Shown here one piece after another: positions 5,706 to 5,733 of a DNA stretch of 5,733 bases. The notes under the pieces are model-generated. The model was given only the letters and a program-made list of their open reading frames with translations, did no database searches and was not told where the DNA came from. Origin of the DNA: Candidatus Aminicenantota bacterium (lineage in GTDB: Bacteria; Acidobacteriota; Aminicenantia; Aminicenantales; Aminicenantaceae); NCBI GenBank assembly GCA_030614645.1, contig JAUWTR010000132.1:1-5733 (forward strand), in the 5' to 3' direction. The position numbers and the translations under genes are program-made. How positions within the stretch are numbered: position 1 is the stretch's first letter; each line of letters starts with the position of its first letter.

Positions 5706-5733
5706 CTAGATATCCTCCCTTCAGGTGATTGAC

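Overview
The window looks like a chromosomal segment from a bacterium of the Planctomycetota/Lentisphaerota/Verrucomicrobiota kind (PVC superphylum, or a related uncultured lineage). This rests on family resemblance recalled from memory, not on a search. A Tat-exported Gfo/Idh/MocA oxidoreductase with a 'YDFWLGPAP' segment sits beside a Sec-exported HEAT-repeat protein, and both styles of protein are abundant in those phyla. Base composition is moderate and visibly AT-richer at the left end.

Region 1 (1-984) is gene-poor. It holds one convincing small gene on the minus strand (297-503), a two-helix membrane protein of unknown function with its own sigma70-type promoter (558-587) and a strong Shine-Dalgarno. 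It also has two 10-bp inverted repeats (141-171 and 607-689). The rest shows no credible coding.

Region 2 (985-1032) is the 3' part of a tRNA-Arg(UCU) gene: anticodon loop, variable loop, T arm, 3' acceptor strand, discriminator and encoded CCA. The 5' half is missing. Such isolated tRNA 3' ends are the classic scar left at the far end of an element integrated by a tyrosine recombinase. The left region is therefore probably the distal end of an integrated or decaying element, and the DNA from 1033 rightward is the original chromosome.

Region 3 (1035-5634) is a compact plus-strand three-gene unit. A TATAAT -10 box lies directly after the T-tract that follows the tRNA fragment. It precedes the Gfo/Idh/MocA oxidoreductase (1112-2383), then 30 nt later the HEAT-repeat protein (2414-4606), then after 2 nt a predicted nucleotidyltransferase-fold protein (4609-5634). 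The first two are predicted to act outside the cytoplasm and probably belong to carbohydrate oxidation or degradation. The third carries an hG[GS]-x(n)-DhD polymerase-beta-type signature, has no export signal, and I cannot assign it to a known subfamily. Its tight coupling to a secreted HEAT protein is the most unusual aspect of the window.

Region 4 (5635-5733) holds two adjacent palindromic elements and no clear intrinsic terminator. Short ORFs are open on both strands there, one of them behind a good Shine-Dalgarno.
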